A stretch of DNA of 64,000 nucleotides from Blasia pusilla (GCA_050084515.1 CM114274.1:3968001-4032000), one strand, 5' to 3'. Positions 11,627-23,640 are shown, counted from the first letter of the stretch. Translations and numbers: made by a program. The notes: generated by a model not told the origin, from the letters alone.

Positions 11627-12540
11627 CTCCCGACTCCTGACTCCCAAGTCCCGAAGTGCCAACTTGCCAAGTGTGAACTGCCATCCAATCATCCGCACCC
11701 TAGAAGGGATGGCTGGATGAACCTGCACACTCCCCCCCTTATCCACTACCCTCTTGACACCTGTCGGGCCCCGGCACCTCCTTCCCCCGGTCGGAAAATG
11801 CCTGGAAGTTTCAACAAGTCCCGGTTACACTGCCGAGAAAGTCCAACCGGTTTCCTCAAGCTATCCGGCGTTCATGACTTCAAGCAGCTCCCTACCGGCG
11901 CTACCTCTTCCCTCTTCGGTTTTGTCCCCGGGCTTGAGTCCGAGCCATTGGAAAATCTCGATTTCCGCCGACAGCCTTTACAAAGGATGCTGGTGCTGTC
12001 CGAGCCTTGGCCCACAACCCTATGCGGGCCTCCCTAACTCCTCTATCTATCCCTCATCCTCTCCCTTCCTGCTTGACGCGGCCCTCCCGTAGCTGCCTTT
12101 GGCCATAGCACGGCTCCCTATGGAGCTACGACCCTCTTCCTTCATGGCCCTACTCCGCTCCAACCCACTTTCGGTCACCGGCTGCCCAATTTTGTCCTCT
12201 CACTCTTCGTTTGGACGACTCCGTGTTCTAACCATCTCCTTCCTCTGCATACTCAAGCACGGTACTCTATCCACCTCCTGCGTTCCTGGAGCTCCGCGCT
12301 CCTTCCTTCCTGGTCCTGGCGGGGCACCCTATGCAAGGCCTCCTTGCCTTGCCCTCATCAAGCCCCATATCTCTATGCATGCGGCCCTATCGCCATGACC
12401 TAACGGGTTGCAGTAGGGCCACAATTGGTAAGGGGATCCTAGTACCGAGAGGGGGAGAGGAATGAGGAACTTGTTAGGATCCCATTCGCTGCAAAGACCA
12501 AATGGTATGGGTTCTGAAATACGATTAGTGTGGTGGTCAT
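11627..12540. other. Pyrimidine-rich DNA, no recognised gene
   Basis: The sequence is C/T-rich on the plus strand with open frames on both strands that reflect composition. It resembles in style the stretch at 7388-7736 on the other side of the hAT insertion, so both may belong to one older element. No domain was seen. Confidence 0.35.
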
Positions 12541-12960
12541 TCCATAGAATTCTGATGGGTCACAAGGAGCACATATTAGGGGTTTTGTGAAGGGGGGAAA
12601 TTCAAGGATGTGGGGCTTGTGTTGACCAACATGTCGGATTCTAATAGTCAGGTTGGAATGGGTGGATTGGCATTTTGTAAACCCGTAGGCTACCAATAGG
12701 TTGTAAGGCGAATTGTATAATTAAGGGGGTTTGAAAATAGGGGTATGGAGATTGCAATTATACTGATTTCAATCCGTAGGATTCCAAGGGGGTTGCAAGG
12801 AGCAACTTAAAGGGGGGTTTCGGGTGGGGTTTACATAAGGTCAACCTGCCGGATTCCGATAGGTTGCAAGGAGCAGATGGAAGGTTGTTCCTTGATTGGA
12901 TGAGGGGGCTTTGGTTGGGATGGGAGCAACACGTCTGATTCTGACAGGTTGCAATGAGCT
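12540..12960. repeat. Palindromic-motif tract P1, first block
   Basis: A motif of about 28 bases recurs at 12627-12656, 12842-12869 and 12926-12954, with weaker copies near 12549 and 12751-12800. Its left half is like caacctgccgga and its right half like ttccgataggttgcaa, and the two halves are near-complementary. The same motif fills 22809-23640 and 26820-27500. Confidence 0.65.
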
Positions 12961-13305
12961 TCCAAAAAAGATGTAGAAGGTTTTGTGTGCAAGCCATAGA
13001 GCCTATACTATCCATTTGGATATGGTCTAAAATGCCAAAATCTCAAATTTTAGATTTTGGGTAGGAAAGTTTTACCCTAACTTCATATAATTAATCCATG
13101 CACTTTGACATCCTCGGAAAAAAAAATGATTCCTATCTTGAGTATAAATTGAAGGGATAGGAAATTTTTTGGAACTAGTATATGAGCATCCCCGAGATGT
13201 GCTCGAATAATTTTGGACTGTGGCACAACTTCTAGGTGACTCCCATAAGTGAATTCAACGAAGTCGTCCATGTAAAAACTTTGAGCAGAGTTTCTTGGTT
13301 ATCTA

Positions 13306-14063
13306 TGTCGTGCACATACACATCGCTACACAACATACATCGCTATCATCGAACACACACACGATCCCATGCTAACTCATGGCATCCATACACAGAGGCG
13401 AGGAGTACCAAGATATCTCCAATTAAAGTAAGATCCAATCTCTCTCTACACCATCTCACACCATAGCTCTCAAAGGTGTGCACTCTCTCTCATGTCAAAC
13501 CAAACCCACTCTCCTAATGAAAGGCTTGGGTACACTCACAAGGCAAGGGACCATAACTCCGCCGCCTCATGCCCATAGGTTCAACAAAGAGAGAATGAGC
13601 ATTCAAGCTCTCTCTCCTTGAGGTATACCCCTCCCTCTCCCAAGCTCTCTCCATGGTAACCTATGCTCCCAAGTCACCTCCTTGGCTCTTGACATGATGT
13701 AGGAGGTCAAGGGTCACTTACCAAAAATATAAAGTCAACTATCCCCAACATGGAAACTTACCCGAAATAGTAAGTTTCTCTATATGGCTCCAAATGAGCC
13801 AAAACGAAGGGGAAACCTGCTCTCTCATGTTTCCGGGGCCTCAGCAAGACATTTTCGACCTCTTGGGCCTGTCCTCCACTACTCGTGAAGACGCTCTGCT
13901 AGATCCCACCGATCTATCCCAAATGTCGTGATAGTTGTCGTGTGCATACAAATCGCTACACAACATACATCGCTGTCATCGAACACACACACAAACACAC
14001 ACGATCCCATGCTAACTCATGGCATCCATACATAGAGGCGAGAAGTACCAAAATATCTCCAAT
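13306..14063 (-). repeat. Left LTR region of the PHD gypsy element (3' side)
   Basis: This has three parts: R1 (13306-13423), U (13424-13933) and a second copy of R1 (13936-14063). U is the part shared with 22015-22529. Immediately inside lies cgcccccctag, purine-rich on the minus strand, as expected for the polypurine tract. Either the whole 758 bp is the LTR with R1 at both ends, or only part of it is; the sequence supports both readings. Confidence 0.6.
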
Positions 14064-14249
14064 CGCCCCCCTAGCCGGTGGTCAGGTCCCTCTTACTCCA
14101 GATAGCCATCTATCCCTACCTACCACGACATACATCTCTAGGACGCTAAGAGCATAAAGACCGGGTGCTCATGTGGTCCCATCGTTAGTCGCCTTCCTGT
14201 CATCCATGTCACAGAAAAAGTTGGAATCGAAACCTACCTAGTATCTCCT

Positions 14250-15425
14250 CTATGTACATCTGGGACACATCCATCGTCCCCGAGGAACCCTAGTGAGAGG
14301 TGGCGTCAGACATGCCATATGCCAACCTCTCAAATATCCATCACAGACTAGCATCGTGGTCGCACCACGAACATAACCACACAACACACAACGTAAGCCT
14401 CCAGAAACTACTACTAAGCTCGGATCTATTGTACCCTCAATGTTAGGAAGGTGACATGGCGCACAATTACACACATGGTCCTTCCATACCATACCATCGC
14501 GTCCCTCCAGCAAGAGAACACCGGATGGCAAAACGTCACGCACTCTCAAGATAGTGCGCCCTGCAGTCACATCCAACGTCGTTGGTGTCGTCTGCTGCAA
14601 GTAGACATAATCTCCCTAATGAAACCTCCGGATAGTTGGTCGATAACCACCACCCCGAATAGTCGCATACCTCAACGTATCTCGATACTGCGCAATCGCC
14701 AAGGTCTTGAACGCCACGGGCATCACTCTCTGAAACAACTCGGCCCTCTGAGAACATGCTCGCACCCATACATCAAGGTCATCAAGGTCCAGCACCTCAC
14801 CAACATCTCAACGAATGGCCGCAGGTAAATTTGGCTCTCGGCCATAAAGTAGCAAGTACGGTGACAAAGACGCTAAGGATGCCTGCCTGCTGAATCTGTA
14901 TCCCATCGCCAACCATGGCAACTAGAGGTCCCAATCTCCTAGGTGACCTCTCTGCAAGCCATACTTGCGTAATCCCCTCTTCACCGTCTGCACAACTCTC
15001 TCCGCTAATCCATCCGCCTTAGGATGATCTCGCGAAGTCGTGCGATGGTCGATCAGTGCCTGATCACACAAGGCCTAGAACTCACCGCGAAACTCGGCAC
15101 CGCTAAGGTCTGTCAACACCTCAGCGGGTGCACCCTAATGACTCAGAACTCTGTCAAGGAAGGCATAAGCTACTCCCTCACTTGCTTTGTCAGGCAATGA
15201 AACAAACTTGATCCACTTCGAGAAGTGCTCGACCATCACCAACACATAATGACTGTGACGCTCCGTCAAAGGTAAAGGTCCTGCAAAATCCAAACTCCAT
15301 CTATACCCTAAGCCCATGATCGGTAATGGATGCAACTGTGGAGTCGGAGCATTGAACGATGCTCGGACCCGATCACACACCATGCATTTGGCAACAAACT
15401 GCTGAACGTCAATCTCCATGCCTCA
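14250..15425 (-). pseudogene. Integrase core and C-terminal PHD finger (gypsy, minus strand)
   Basis: One frame runs through this stretch with about five stops. It encodes the zinc-binding CMVC near 15385, the catalytic core with LDFAGPLP, LTDLSGAEF and GLAERVVQT (the D, D and E residues), a C-terminal barrel-like segment (GDYVYL, later ILRVRDVLPSGVLLLEG), and finally a PHD finger at 14256-14390. The finger has CVLC, LVCDG, GWHMAC and WMCPRC in the C4HC3 spacing, except that the fourth ligand is tyrosine instead of cysteine. Integrase joins the cDNA to chromosomal DNA; a PHD finger reads histone H3 tails. That it guides target choice is inference. Confidence 0.75.
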
Positions 15426-16460
15426 CCACCAATACTGAATCTGGAGCAAGCTGTACGTTTGCTTCACCCAAAAGTGACCCAACTCCTCGTGGGCATGCTG
15501 CACTAGTCGTGCTCTCTGCGAAGGATGCGGCACTACGCGTACTCTGCCATCCTCCCAAACCCTCAAAACATGTGTCCCCTCCCAACGGAACCGTCTGGCC
15601 CGTTGTAGGATCCGATCCCGCTCTCTAGCATCCACGGTGCTTGCAATGCTGCCAGTCTGAAGGTACTCCAAGACTACTCCATCATCATGAATATCTCGGC
15701 CCCTTGTCGTCTCCTCACTGGCCCCGGGATCCAAGGACTCTCCACTAGACCTCGCCATCGAAGTCTCCACCCTCTGGCTCTCCATAGCCAACATGCCTAA
15801 ATAGGCTGACACATGCCATCCTGGCACCGACTCCTCATCACTCTCTCCATGCCATCGAGCTCCAGCCGCATCTCGCAAATTCGGGCATGGGTTACAACTC
15901 AACCCATTTGCATCCTGGTTGAGCATCCCAGGTCTATGTACCACCTGAAAATCATACTCTTGCAACAACAGAGCCCATCTCGCAAGCTTTCCTGTAAGCT
16001 TGTCAGAATCCATCAACCACTTCAGTGGTTGATGATCAGTGATGATGGTAAAGGGGTTGCCGAATAAGTAACACCTGAAATGCGTGACAACCCACACCGC
16101 AGCCAAGCACTCACCCTCATACGAGCTGTACTTCGCCTTTGCAGCGTTGTTCGAGCGGCTAGCGTAAGCCACCACAAACTCTCTACCCTCATCATCATGT
16201 TGGGTGAGCACCGCTCCAAGCCCCAACATGCTCCAATCTGTGTGCAACTGGAAAGGACGCCCCCTGATCGGTCTCCTTAAGATGGGCGCGGACGTCAACC
16301 TATCCTTGAGCAACTGAAATGCTCGCTTCTGCTCATCCCCCCAATGCCACTCGTGATCCACCTTGGTTAGCAAGGTCAATGGCTTCACAATCGAACTGAA
16401 TCCCTTGACGTATTGCCGATAGAAGTTTTCCAATCCCATGAATGCGCGAACACGGCTCAC
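15423..16460 (-). pseudogene. RNase H and integrase zinc-binding region (gypsy, minus strand)
   Basis: The 345-codon frame starts inside the reverse-transcriptase connection (FMGLENFYRQYVKGFS). It continues with RNase H (FQLHTDWSMLGLGAVL, YSSYEGECLAAVW, TDHQPLKWL) and the integrase HH half of the HHCC motif (HAHEELGH). It ends at a TGA where the related motif has tryptophan. The next frame continues without a shift, so the stop is a point change. RNase H degrades the RNA template during cDNA synthesis. Confidence 0.8.
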
Positions 16461-17326
16461 ATCTGTAGGTCATGGAATGCGTGAGATAGCCTCTACCTTC
16501 GTCTGCTGACACCAAGGCCCCCTGGGTATATCGTATGACCCAAGTACTCAATATGGTCATTGAAGAACTTGGACTTGCCTGGATGTAGCTTCAGCCCACG
16601 TAATTGCAATTGTCAAAACACCTTCTCTAGATGTCGCTCATGCTCCTCAACCGTGGCGCTAAAGACTACGATGTCATCAATATAACACCTAGCAAAATCC
16701 AGAACAGCCAAGATCCTATCCATGATCCTCTGAAACCTAGCCAAGGCGTTCTTTAACCCAAATGGTAAGAACCGCCACTAGTACAAACAATCCTTCCCGT
16801 GAGGATAGATGCCCCAAAATGTCGTCTTCTTTCTGTCCTCCAATGTGATAGGCAGCTGATGGTATCCGGCTCACAAATCCAATGAACAAAAGACCTTTGC
16901 GTGACCAATCGCATCAAAGATCTCCTCAGGGATGGGCATGGCATACCTATCACACTTCGTCTGCCGATTGATAGGTCGGTAATCCCCACACATCCGCCTA
17001 TCCGTACATTTGCCATGCACATCCTTCTTGGCGGGCATGATAGTGGCAGATGCATATTCTCCATGCGACATCTCCACTAGTCCTGCTCCAACCAAGTCTT
17101 GGCTCCTATTCTGAATCAGACCCCTCTCCATATCACTGTACCTGTAGGGTCGTCGGAAGATCGGCGTATCACTCGACAACTCAATGCGGATCCCCGGTCC
17201 CTTCAGCGTACGCAAATCCTCCTTGCTAAATGCAAAGCAGCTCCTATAACTCCTGAGGAACTGATGTATTTGGCGCCGCTCTCCTCCTGTCAACTTAGGG
17301 CCCATATCTGGCTCCAAAGTCTCCAT
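16461..17326 (-). pseudogene. Reverse transcriptase (gypsy, minus strand)
   Basis: The N-terminal half is open at 16871-17326 (RRPYRYSDMERGLIQNR, then MCGDYRPINRQTKCDRYAMP). It then continues through stops with AGYHQLPITLEDR, FLPFGLKNALARFQR and the catalytic YIDD at 16673-16684. The stops fall where related proteins have arginine or glutamine, consistent with CGA or CAG turned into TGA or TAG. The enzyme copies the element RNA into DNA. Confidence 0.8.
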
Positions 17327-18000
17327 CGTGACTACGATAGGACTCTCCGGCGTGGGTATCGGTGGTTGCTATGGTGCAACCCCGTCTCGAACAACAACAC
17401 TCAGCCGCTCTCCAACAGCCAGCTACAAACTCAGATCTCCTCCACGTGAAGTGCCCAAAACCACGCTTGATGATGTGGCTATGATCTCCTGGCGTAGCTC
17501 CAAAATATCCCAAGAAGTCCAAGGGTGTCTCTCTCGATCTCCCCTGGTGCGTAGATCTCCTTGGGTCTCGCCCCTAGCCACTGCCTCCACCGTCTTGGTA
17601 GGCATGGGGCTCACCAACGCAACCGCTGTGATCTGTCGCGATCTCATACGACGGTGCTCCGCCACTCCCAAACTGAGGATCCATGTCAAGCAGTTAAGGT
17701 CCATCGCCTGACCCAAGACATGGCATCGTGATGCCATTGACACTAATGATACTGTCGTTTCTCATGTGGGAAATCCCATCGCTCGCTCTCTCTTGTCGGC
17801 CTTGGGCTCCACCAACCGCTGAACCTGGTCATCCCAAACCAAGCCAGGACCGGCCTCTTTGTATGCATAGGAAGCGGGAAAACTCACAAACGTGGGCAAG
17901 GCTGCCCGCGGCCTGCCTACCTTATTGACCACAGTCAACGGTGGTCAATCATCGTGCCTCACTGCCAGTGATCGACGACGTGGATCCATAATGGAATCCA

Positions 18001-18429
18001 CTAACAAATGGGAGGGGCGCTCCACTCTCGCATACGCCCTCCGTAACACCGCATGGGGCACCAAGTTGGTCCATCATAGATGCGGGCGATGGGCTCCCAA
18101 TAATCTAGGGAAAACCCCATCGGGTATAACACTACTCCACCAACCAAGACGTCGTAGGACTCTGCATCAGTCACTATTGCCTTGGCGCGCACCACGGACT
18201 CATCTGTAGGATGTCTCGGGCGAATCCTCACCATGACCTCCTGTCGGGTGATATATTGTGTGGTACTCGCTCCACCCAAGGATGTCTGTATCCAGAATGG
18301 ACAACGCTCCACATCTGCTCTCGTCAAGCCCAATCCTCTGAATGATGCTTTCCCCAACATCAGGGATTGCGCTCTTGAATCCAACAAGACGCGCCGCGGA
18401 CTAAAAGCTCTACCTCCAGGACTCACCAA
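18001..18429 (-). pseudogene. Aspartic protease region (gypsy, minus strand)
   Basis: The frame includes RVLLDSRAQSLMLG, which aligns with the LLDSGA active-site loop of retroviral-type proteases; the glycine is changed to arginine. Further on comes YDVLVGGVVLYPMGFSLDYW, a segment usual after the protease of this kind of element. It lies between gag and reverse transcriptase. The protease would cut the Gag-Pol precursor. With the altered active site this copy is unlikely to work. Confidence 0.55.
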
Positions 18430-18650
18430 CTGGAAGACCTCTCGAGCAACACAACACCATGAGAAGCCATGGCACGCTCTATCGCGGATCTAGCAGGCAT
18501 CTCCGTCATCCTAGCAGCCACAGCCTGCCATGAATCTGACGTGGACGGCGCGAGCATCCGCTCCAAGGGCAGGTCCATCACCTCCTCTACAATCACCTTT
18601 GAACGTGATGCAGGAACTCCAACTCCGCGCTCACATAGTGAAGCTGCCAG

Positions 18651-19094
18651 CTAAAAAGCCTCGGCAGGCGTACCCCCCAACGTCATAACATCGAAAGCAT
18701 AAAATAAAGGAGTGCGGTACACAACGGCGGCCGCCCCCAACAATGTGCTCGACACATGCCCCTCCAGAGCATAAACAATAGGAGTCGTCGCACTTGCTTC
18801 TCCCATCGCCCTCCGTGCCTGCACACCAACAACATCACCAACTCTCCAGGAACTTTGATGAGGACCCATCGATGAGGTCCTCATCGCTTCGGACAACGTG
18901 AAAGACTGAGGAAGCCTAGTCTGTTTTCTGGCTTTCCCTCGTTGTGGATCCAACTCTACGGCTGCTCCACTCGTCACAATTGTGGCGGCCTCCATCTGGG
19001 CAACCCCGCACATCCAACCAGGATCCTCTAGATCTCTCGCTGCTCCATATGATGTCGATGCCAGGGATCTAGAATCGGATAACCTTAATGCCAT
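18651..19094 (-). pseudogene. Gag-protease spacer, unassigned
   Basis: The open frame lies between the zinc knuckle and the protease of the gypsy element. It is serine- and alanine-rich with no domain I can name. It is probably part of the gag-pol polyprotein. Confidence 0.35.
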
Positions 19095-19235
19095 AGCGGC
19101 AATGTGCTCCTCTAGCTGCTGTATCTAAGCAGCCATCCCAGCCTCAAGTCCGGCATCTCCCTCGGCGCGTCTAGGTGGTGGTACTCTACCTCCTCCATGG
19201 GCACCTCCACCACCCTGTCGGGCAACTCTAGATCC

Positions 19236-19663
19236 TCATCCCCCAACGGGACCACCTGGTGCACGATCTCTAGGTCCACTCGGACCGGCTACTCGCTCTG
19301 GTGCCCTCTCTGGCCCTCGGTCCGGACATAACTCTGGATGTAAACTGAAACACCTGGCGCGTGTATGACCATACCTCTTGCAATAGGCACACTGATAACC
19401 TCCTGGTGCAGCACCATCTCCTCCTCCATGCTGAGGCACACGTCCATGACCCTGACGAGTGCAATCGCCCTGATGATGGGCTCCACCACATGACCAACAA
19501 GTAATAATAGGCGGCTGTTGTTGCTGAGCCGCATATGAAGGTGCAGGTCTCTGTGGCACGGCCTCCTGGTTTCCTCCCTGAGCTTGTGGTGCCACAGTCG
19601 ACCTATCTCGGAGTCCACGTTGCTACATAGGTGGTGCAGACAATTGTGACTGCTCTCACCCAA
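19236..19663 (-). pseudogene. Gag nucleocapsid with CCHC knuckle (gypsy, minus strand)
   Basis: The frame 19236-19595 has CAYCKRYGHTRARC, a canonical CX2CX4HX4C knuckle, preceded by a second cysteine-rich cluster CWSCGGAHHQGDC with slightly altered spacing. The surroundings are rich in proline, glutamine, glycine and arginine, typical of RNA-binding gag tails. A shifted frame at 19289-19663 carries the upstream part. The protein packages the element RNA. Confidence 0.7.
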
Positions 19664-19874
19664 AACCCATGGTGTTCATAAGAAGCACCCCCTCCCGCAC
19701 CCGTGTCCGAAGGGTCCGGTCCAGCATCGCGTACCATGACTGGATAGCCTGAGCCTCTGTCACCCCCTGAGTGACGTTGATCAACCGGCGCAAGCGAGTG
19801 TAAGCCTCACGCAAACTCTCACCTAGGCGCCTCTAGAAGTCGTGGATGCTCCGCAACTTCTTCGTCCGTACCCC

Positions 19875-20389
19875 CTAGTAGCTCGCCCTCACCTCAGCAA
19901 AGAACTCGACCACAGGGTTGAACCCTGGACGAACCCGACTAGACGGTGCAACTACTCCCGTGCGAGTGACCCCTCCTAAAACGTCACTAGTGGAAGAGGA
20001 AGTAGCCTCTCCTGACTTCTCCTCCTCATCTGAGAACGGGTCCGTCCATGACACATAATGTGGGTCATAGTAGAGCCTCCACGCCTCGATCTCCCTAAAT
20101 GCTAGAACATACCGTTCCATGGTGTAAACAGGTTGAACTCTCTAGAATTCCTGGCTCGTTGGAAGTCGCACCAACTCCTCAACTTTGCTATGAAATCGTG
20201 CAACTCAATCGTGCCTACTGCCCCTGAAAACCTACGCGGTCCTCTACCCTGGTCCTCCATCTCGTACGCCCAACTGGTAGGACCACTCACAATGTGTGGC
20301 GATGTAAGCACGCTCCCCCTCGTCTGAAGATGACACAGAAGGAGATTGAGGTGGTCTCTCATGGGGAGACCCTCGAAACCTCGCACCAC
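19875..20389 (-). pseudogene. Gag capsid-like region (gypsy, minus strand)
   Basis: Two neighbouring frames (20102-20389 and 19875-20120) encode a tryptophan-containing region (SGAVGTIELHDFIAKLRSW, RYVLAFREIEAWRLYYD) in the place of gag upstream of the zinc knuckle. They are broken by at least one frameshift near 20110. I assign them to gag by position and composition. Confidence 0.5.
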
Positions 20390-20639
20390 TCCGGGTAAAC
20401 CCTATAGAGCTACTCTCAGGTCCACTACCTCGCCTCTCAAAATCCTGAAAGGATGCCGTGATGGCCCTCGTGCCCCTCTCACAAGATCACTCATCCCAAA
20501 CATGCCGCACTCGATCTACACTCTCACTTCCTGAGACGTGTGACGTGCGGCAACAAGCGGCATGGTGCGGCAAATCGACCAGGCTATCATCTCATCGACA
20601 ACCTACCCTCAACTCCGGACATCCCACACAGGTCTATGT

Positions 20640-22014
20640 CCCCTAAATCATATACATAAATAATGCTCTTAGCATCCACACAACCCAATATCCCCAAATA
20701 AACTACCCAAATCCCAGAATCCCTCATGCGTGCAGGGTAAAGGACCAGAATGGGTAACCTGAAACATGTCGATGTCGCTCCTCAGCAACTACAAATCTCA
20801 ACCACAACTCGGTCGTGGAGACAATTCCTCCAATCAGCAAGTCATACTCCTCCCGTACTAACGCAGCTCAAAACTCCTTGATAGACAGTGCAGTTCCAAC
20901 GGAACGGTGCAGCGTTGCAGGCGGCACGGAACGACTACGAACGACACGACCCTTGATGGTGGGATGTGGCACTCGGCAGCATACCCTCCTCAATCAACAA
21001 CAAACCCACACTTTGCTCCACAATGACGGTGCGGCTCCGCAATTGAGACGGTACGGTGCGGCCACGAGCACCATGGCACGGCAATCGGCGGCGCGTTGCG
21101 GCTACGGGCGTCACGGCACGGTACTCGATCGTGGTCGAGCGGCTACCAATCACAATATAGCAACATGAAATAAAAACTCAAACACCATAACCCAAGGTCA
21201 TCTGCCATCACTGGATGACGACGAAACTTCGATGATGGTGGCGGCCAAAACAAAGTACATGGTGGCGACGCAAGTCAGAGAATCAACGACCATCATGGAA
21301 GACCCTCCACTCCGTAATGGCGGCAATGGCAACCAAAGGTTGGACAACGGACGGTGGACGGTTGACCGCTGATGGTGACGGCCAACCGATGACGGTGGCG
21401 GTTGACCGTCGATGGCATTGACAGTGACTATGACGGCGACGGCCGCCGCCGGCGTGGCGTCTGGTTTAGGGTTTGAACAATTTAACCCTAAAAATTGCCT
21501 AGCAATGGCAGTTTTGCAAGATTGACCATAACTTTTTGCTCGCAACTCCAAATTGCACATTGTTTGTTGCACAACGTGCACAGATTTACGATGTACGACA
21601 ACATTACAAAATATTTAGATTCAAAAATTCCTGTAAAAATTGACGGGGACTGTCCTAAAGCCTAATGTCTCTTTCTCCTACACAAAATTCGGCAGCGCTT
21701 TCGCGCTGATTTCTCCCAACAAAAATGTAAAACATGTAAAAATACAAATCAACAAGCTACATGGTGCTCCCGAGAGCACTTGCATGGGGCAACCCGCCCC
21801 CATACTCAATCGCTATCAAAAATTGGGCAGCGCTTCCGTGCGCCACTCTTCCACACGAAAAATCGGAAAATGCAAAGAACAATCAAAGTAGCTCTTGCTC
21901 CGGTGAGCACTCCCATGAGCCGCTCAACGGGGAAAACGGTCCCCAACCTATAAAAACAGCGAGTGACCAGTGAGCTCCCCCATGAAGCTCTCTCACTCTC
22001 TCATTCTCTCTTTG
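20640..22014 (-). other. Untranslated leader between right LTR and gag
   Basis: About 1.4 kb without a domain lies between gag and the right LTR. 20880-21450 is rich in cggtg/cggcg simple motifs. Around 21951 a plus-strand cctataaaaac is followed by CT-rich sequence that runs into the LTR. No tRNA-complementary primer site was recognised. Confidence 0.4.
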
Positions 22015-22529
22015 TAAAGTAGGATCCAATCTCTCTCTACACCATCTCACACCATAGCTCTCAAAGATGTGCACTCTCTCTCTCATGTCAAACCAAACCC
22101 ACTCTCCTAATGAAAGGCTTGGGTTACACTCACAAGGCAAGGGAACATAGCTCCGTTGCCTCATGCCCAGAGGTTCAACAAAGAGAGAATGAGCTCTCAA
22201 GCTCTCTCTCCTTGAGGTATACCCCTCCCCTCTCCCAAGCTCTCTCCATGGTAACCTATGATCCCGAGTCACTTCCTTGGCTCTTGACCTGATGTAGGAG
22301 GTCAAGGGCCACTTACCAAAAAGAGAAAGTCAATTATCCCCAACATGGAAACTTACCCGAAATAGTAAGTTTCTCTATATGGCTCCAAATGAGTCGAAAC
22401 GAAGGAGAAAACTGCTCTCTCAGGTTTTCCGGGGCCTCAACAGGTCATTCTCGACCTCCTGGGCCTATCCTCCACTACTCGTGAAGACGCTCTGCTAGAT
22501 CCCACTGATCTATCTTAATAGTCGTGACA
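22015..22529 (-). repeat. Right LTR (5' side) of the PHD gypsy element
   Basis: This 515-bp direct repeat of 13424-13933 ends in gtcgtgaca, so the minus strand starts TGTCACGAC, a normal LTR start. The R1 segments present at the left LTR are absent here, which suggests truncation or an uneven exchange. Confidence 0.7.
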
Positions 22530-22749
22530 TCTACAATAGTAAAAAGATTACGAATGTGCAAAAGAATGAGAAGATTTAATTTATAGGCAACTTGGAACCT
22601 ACGTAATTAGAGTTTCTGTGACATTTCATTTTTGCCATTCAGCTCACGAAAAAATATTCACCTATCCGATGTATTTTAAAATCATTGAATGAAGAAAACT
22701 AGGAGTAGGGTAGCATGGACCTAGGTTGAAAGATACCAATTTCAATAAT

Positions 22750-23640
22750 GTGCAACCCTTAGGAACCCAATGGGTTATAGAGTGGGATTTTTGGTTAATC
22801 TAGAAAATGCAACCCAACTAAATCAGACACATTGTTGGAGGGGGCAATGATTCGTGTCTGAGCAGCCATTGCAACCCATCAAAACCTATTATGCTACAAG
22901 GTGAGATAAGGAATCATCATAAACCTTGCCATTGCAACCTAAAGGAATCAAATGGGTTGCTTGAGGCTAGGGGCATTAATTTGTGTCTAAGAAGCCATGA
23001 AAACTCATTGAGATCCATAAAGGATTTGTGGTAAGATTGGCTATTGCAACCCAATTGAATTTGAAGGGTTGCTTGAGGGGTCAATGATTCATGGTTGAGC
23101 AACCACTCCAAACCATAAGAACACTCCAAGTTGCAAGGTAGAACAAGGATTTGTGGTAAGCCTAGCCCTTTCAACCCAAAAGAATGCAACAAGTTGTTGG
23201 AGGGGTTAATCATTTTTCGAGTTGAAAGGGAGGCGGGGACACTTGGTTAACCTCGCTATTGCAATGCATCAGAATCTGAAAATTTGCTAAAGGGGTTAAT
23301 AATAGGCAACAAGAATTACTCAATCAAGTTTGAATGAGTATTTCCTTCCTTTACGTTCTTTAATTTTTGTGCAACTGATCAAATTCCAATGGGTTGTGGT
23401 GTTTTTTTTTCTGAATTTTCCATGTGTGCAACCTAAAAATCGGATACGTTCCACAACTTTCATGTTCTTGTGTAACCTGATAGGTTGTAGAGTTTTCATG
23501 TATCTTGCAATCCATCCAAATTTGCAAGGTTACACAACATTCTTGTATAACAATCAGCCTATCGGAATCTGATGGGTTTTTTTTTGTTACATCTTGTTTG
23601 CACCCATCGGCATCCGCCAGCTTGCACATACCTTACCTTC
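22750..23640. repeat. Palindromic-motif tract P1, second block
   Basis: The gcaacc...gggttgc motif recurs here at intervals of roughly 60-115 bases, for example 22809-22838, 22932-22959 and 23045-23072, with further copies to about 23620. Central gaat or gatt is often kept. No coding frame fits the region. Confidence 0.6.

Larger units (their letters stand above)
13306..22529 (-). mobile_element. Ty3/gypsy LTR retrotransposon with PHD-tailed integrase, decayed
   Basis: On the minus strand, from high to low coordinates, come gag with a CCHC knuckle, protease, reverse transcriptase, RNase H, integrase and a PHD finger: the Ty3/gypsy order. Direct repeats of about 510 bp at 13424-13933 and 22015-22529 flank it. 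The outer ends read TGTCGTG at 13306 and CGTGACA at 22529, and tcta is present just outside both (13302-13305 and 22530-22533), a possible 4-bp target duplication. The frames hold many stops, so the copy is dead. The two flanking repeats are not equal in extent (see left LTR). Confidence 0.8.

Noticed and set aside
7729-11634. 8-bp target duplication for the hAT element
   Set aside because: The flanking 8-mers gcccacag and ctcccgac do not match.
12540-12960. P1 palindromes as a CRISPR array
   Set aside because: Spacing is irregular, repeats are diverged, no cas genes are present and the genome is a plant's.
21940-22014. Plus-strand TATA-like cctataaaaac as promoter of a gene
   Set aside because: It lies at the LTR edge with no plus-strand coding sequence after it. 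It may be part of LTR regulation but the element reads on the minus strand.
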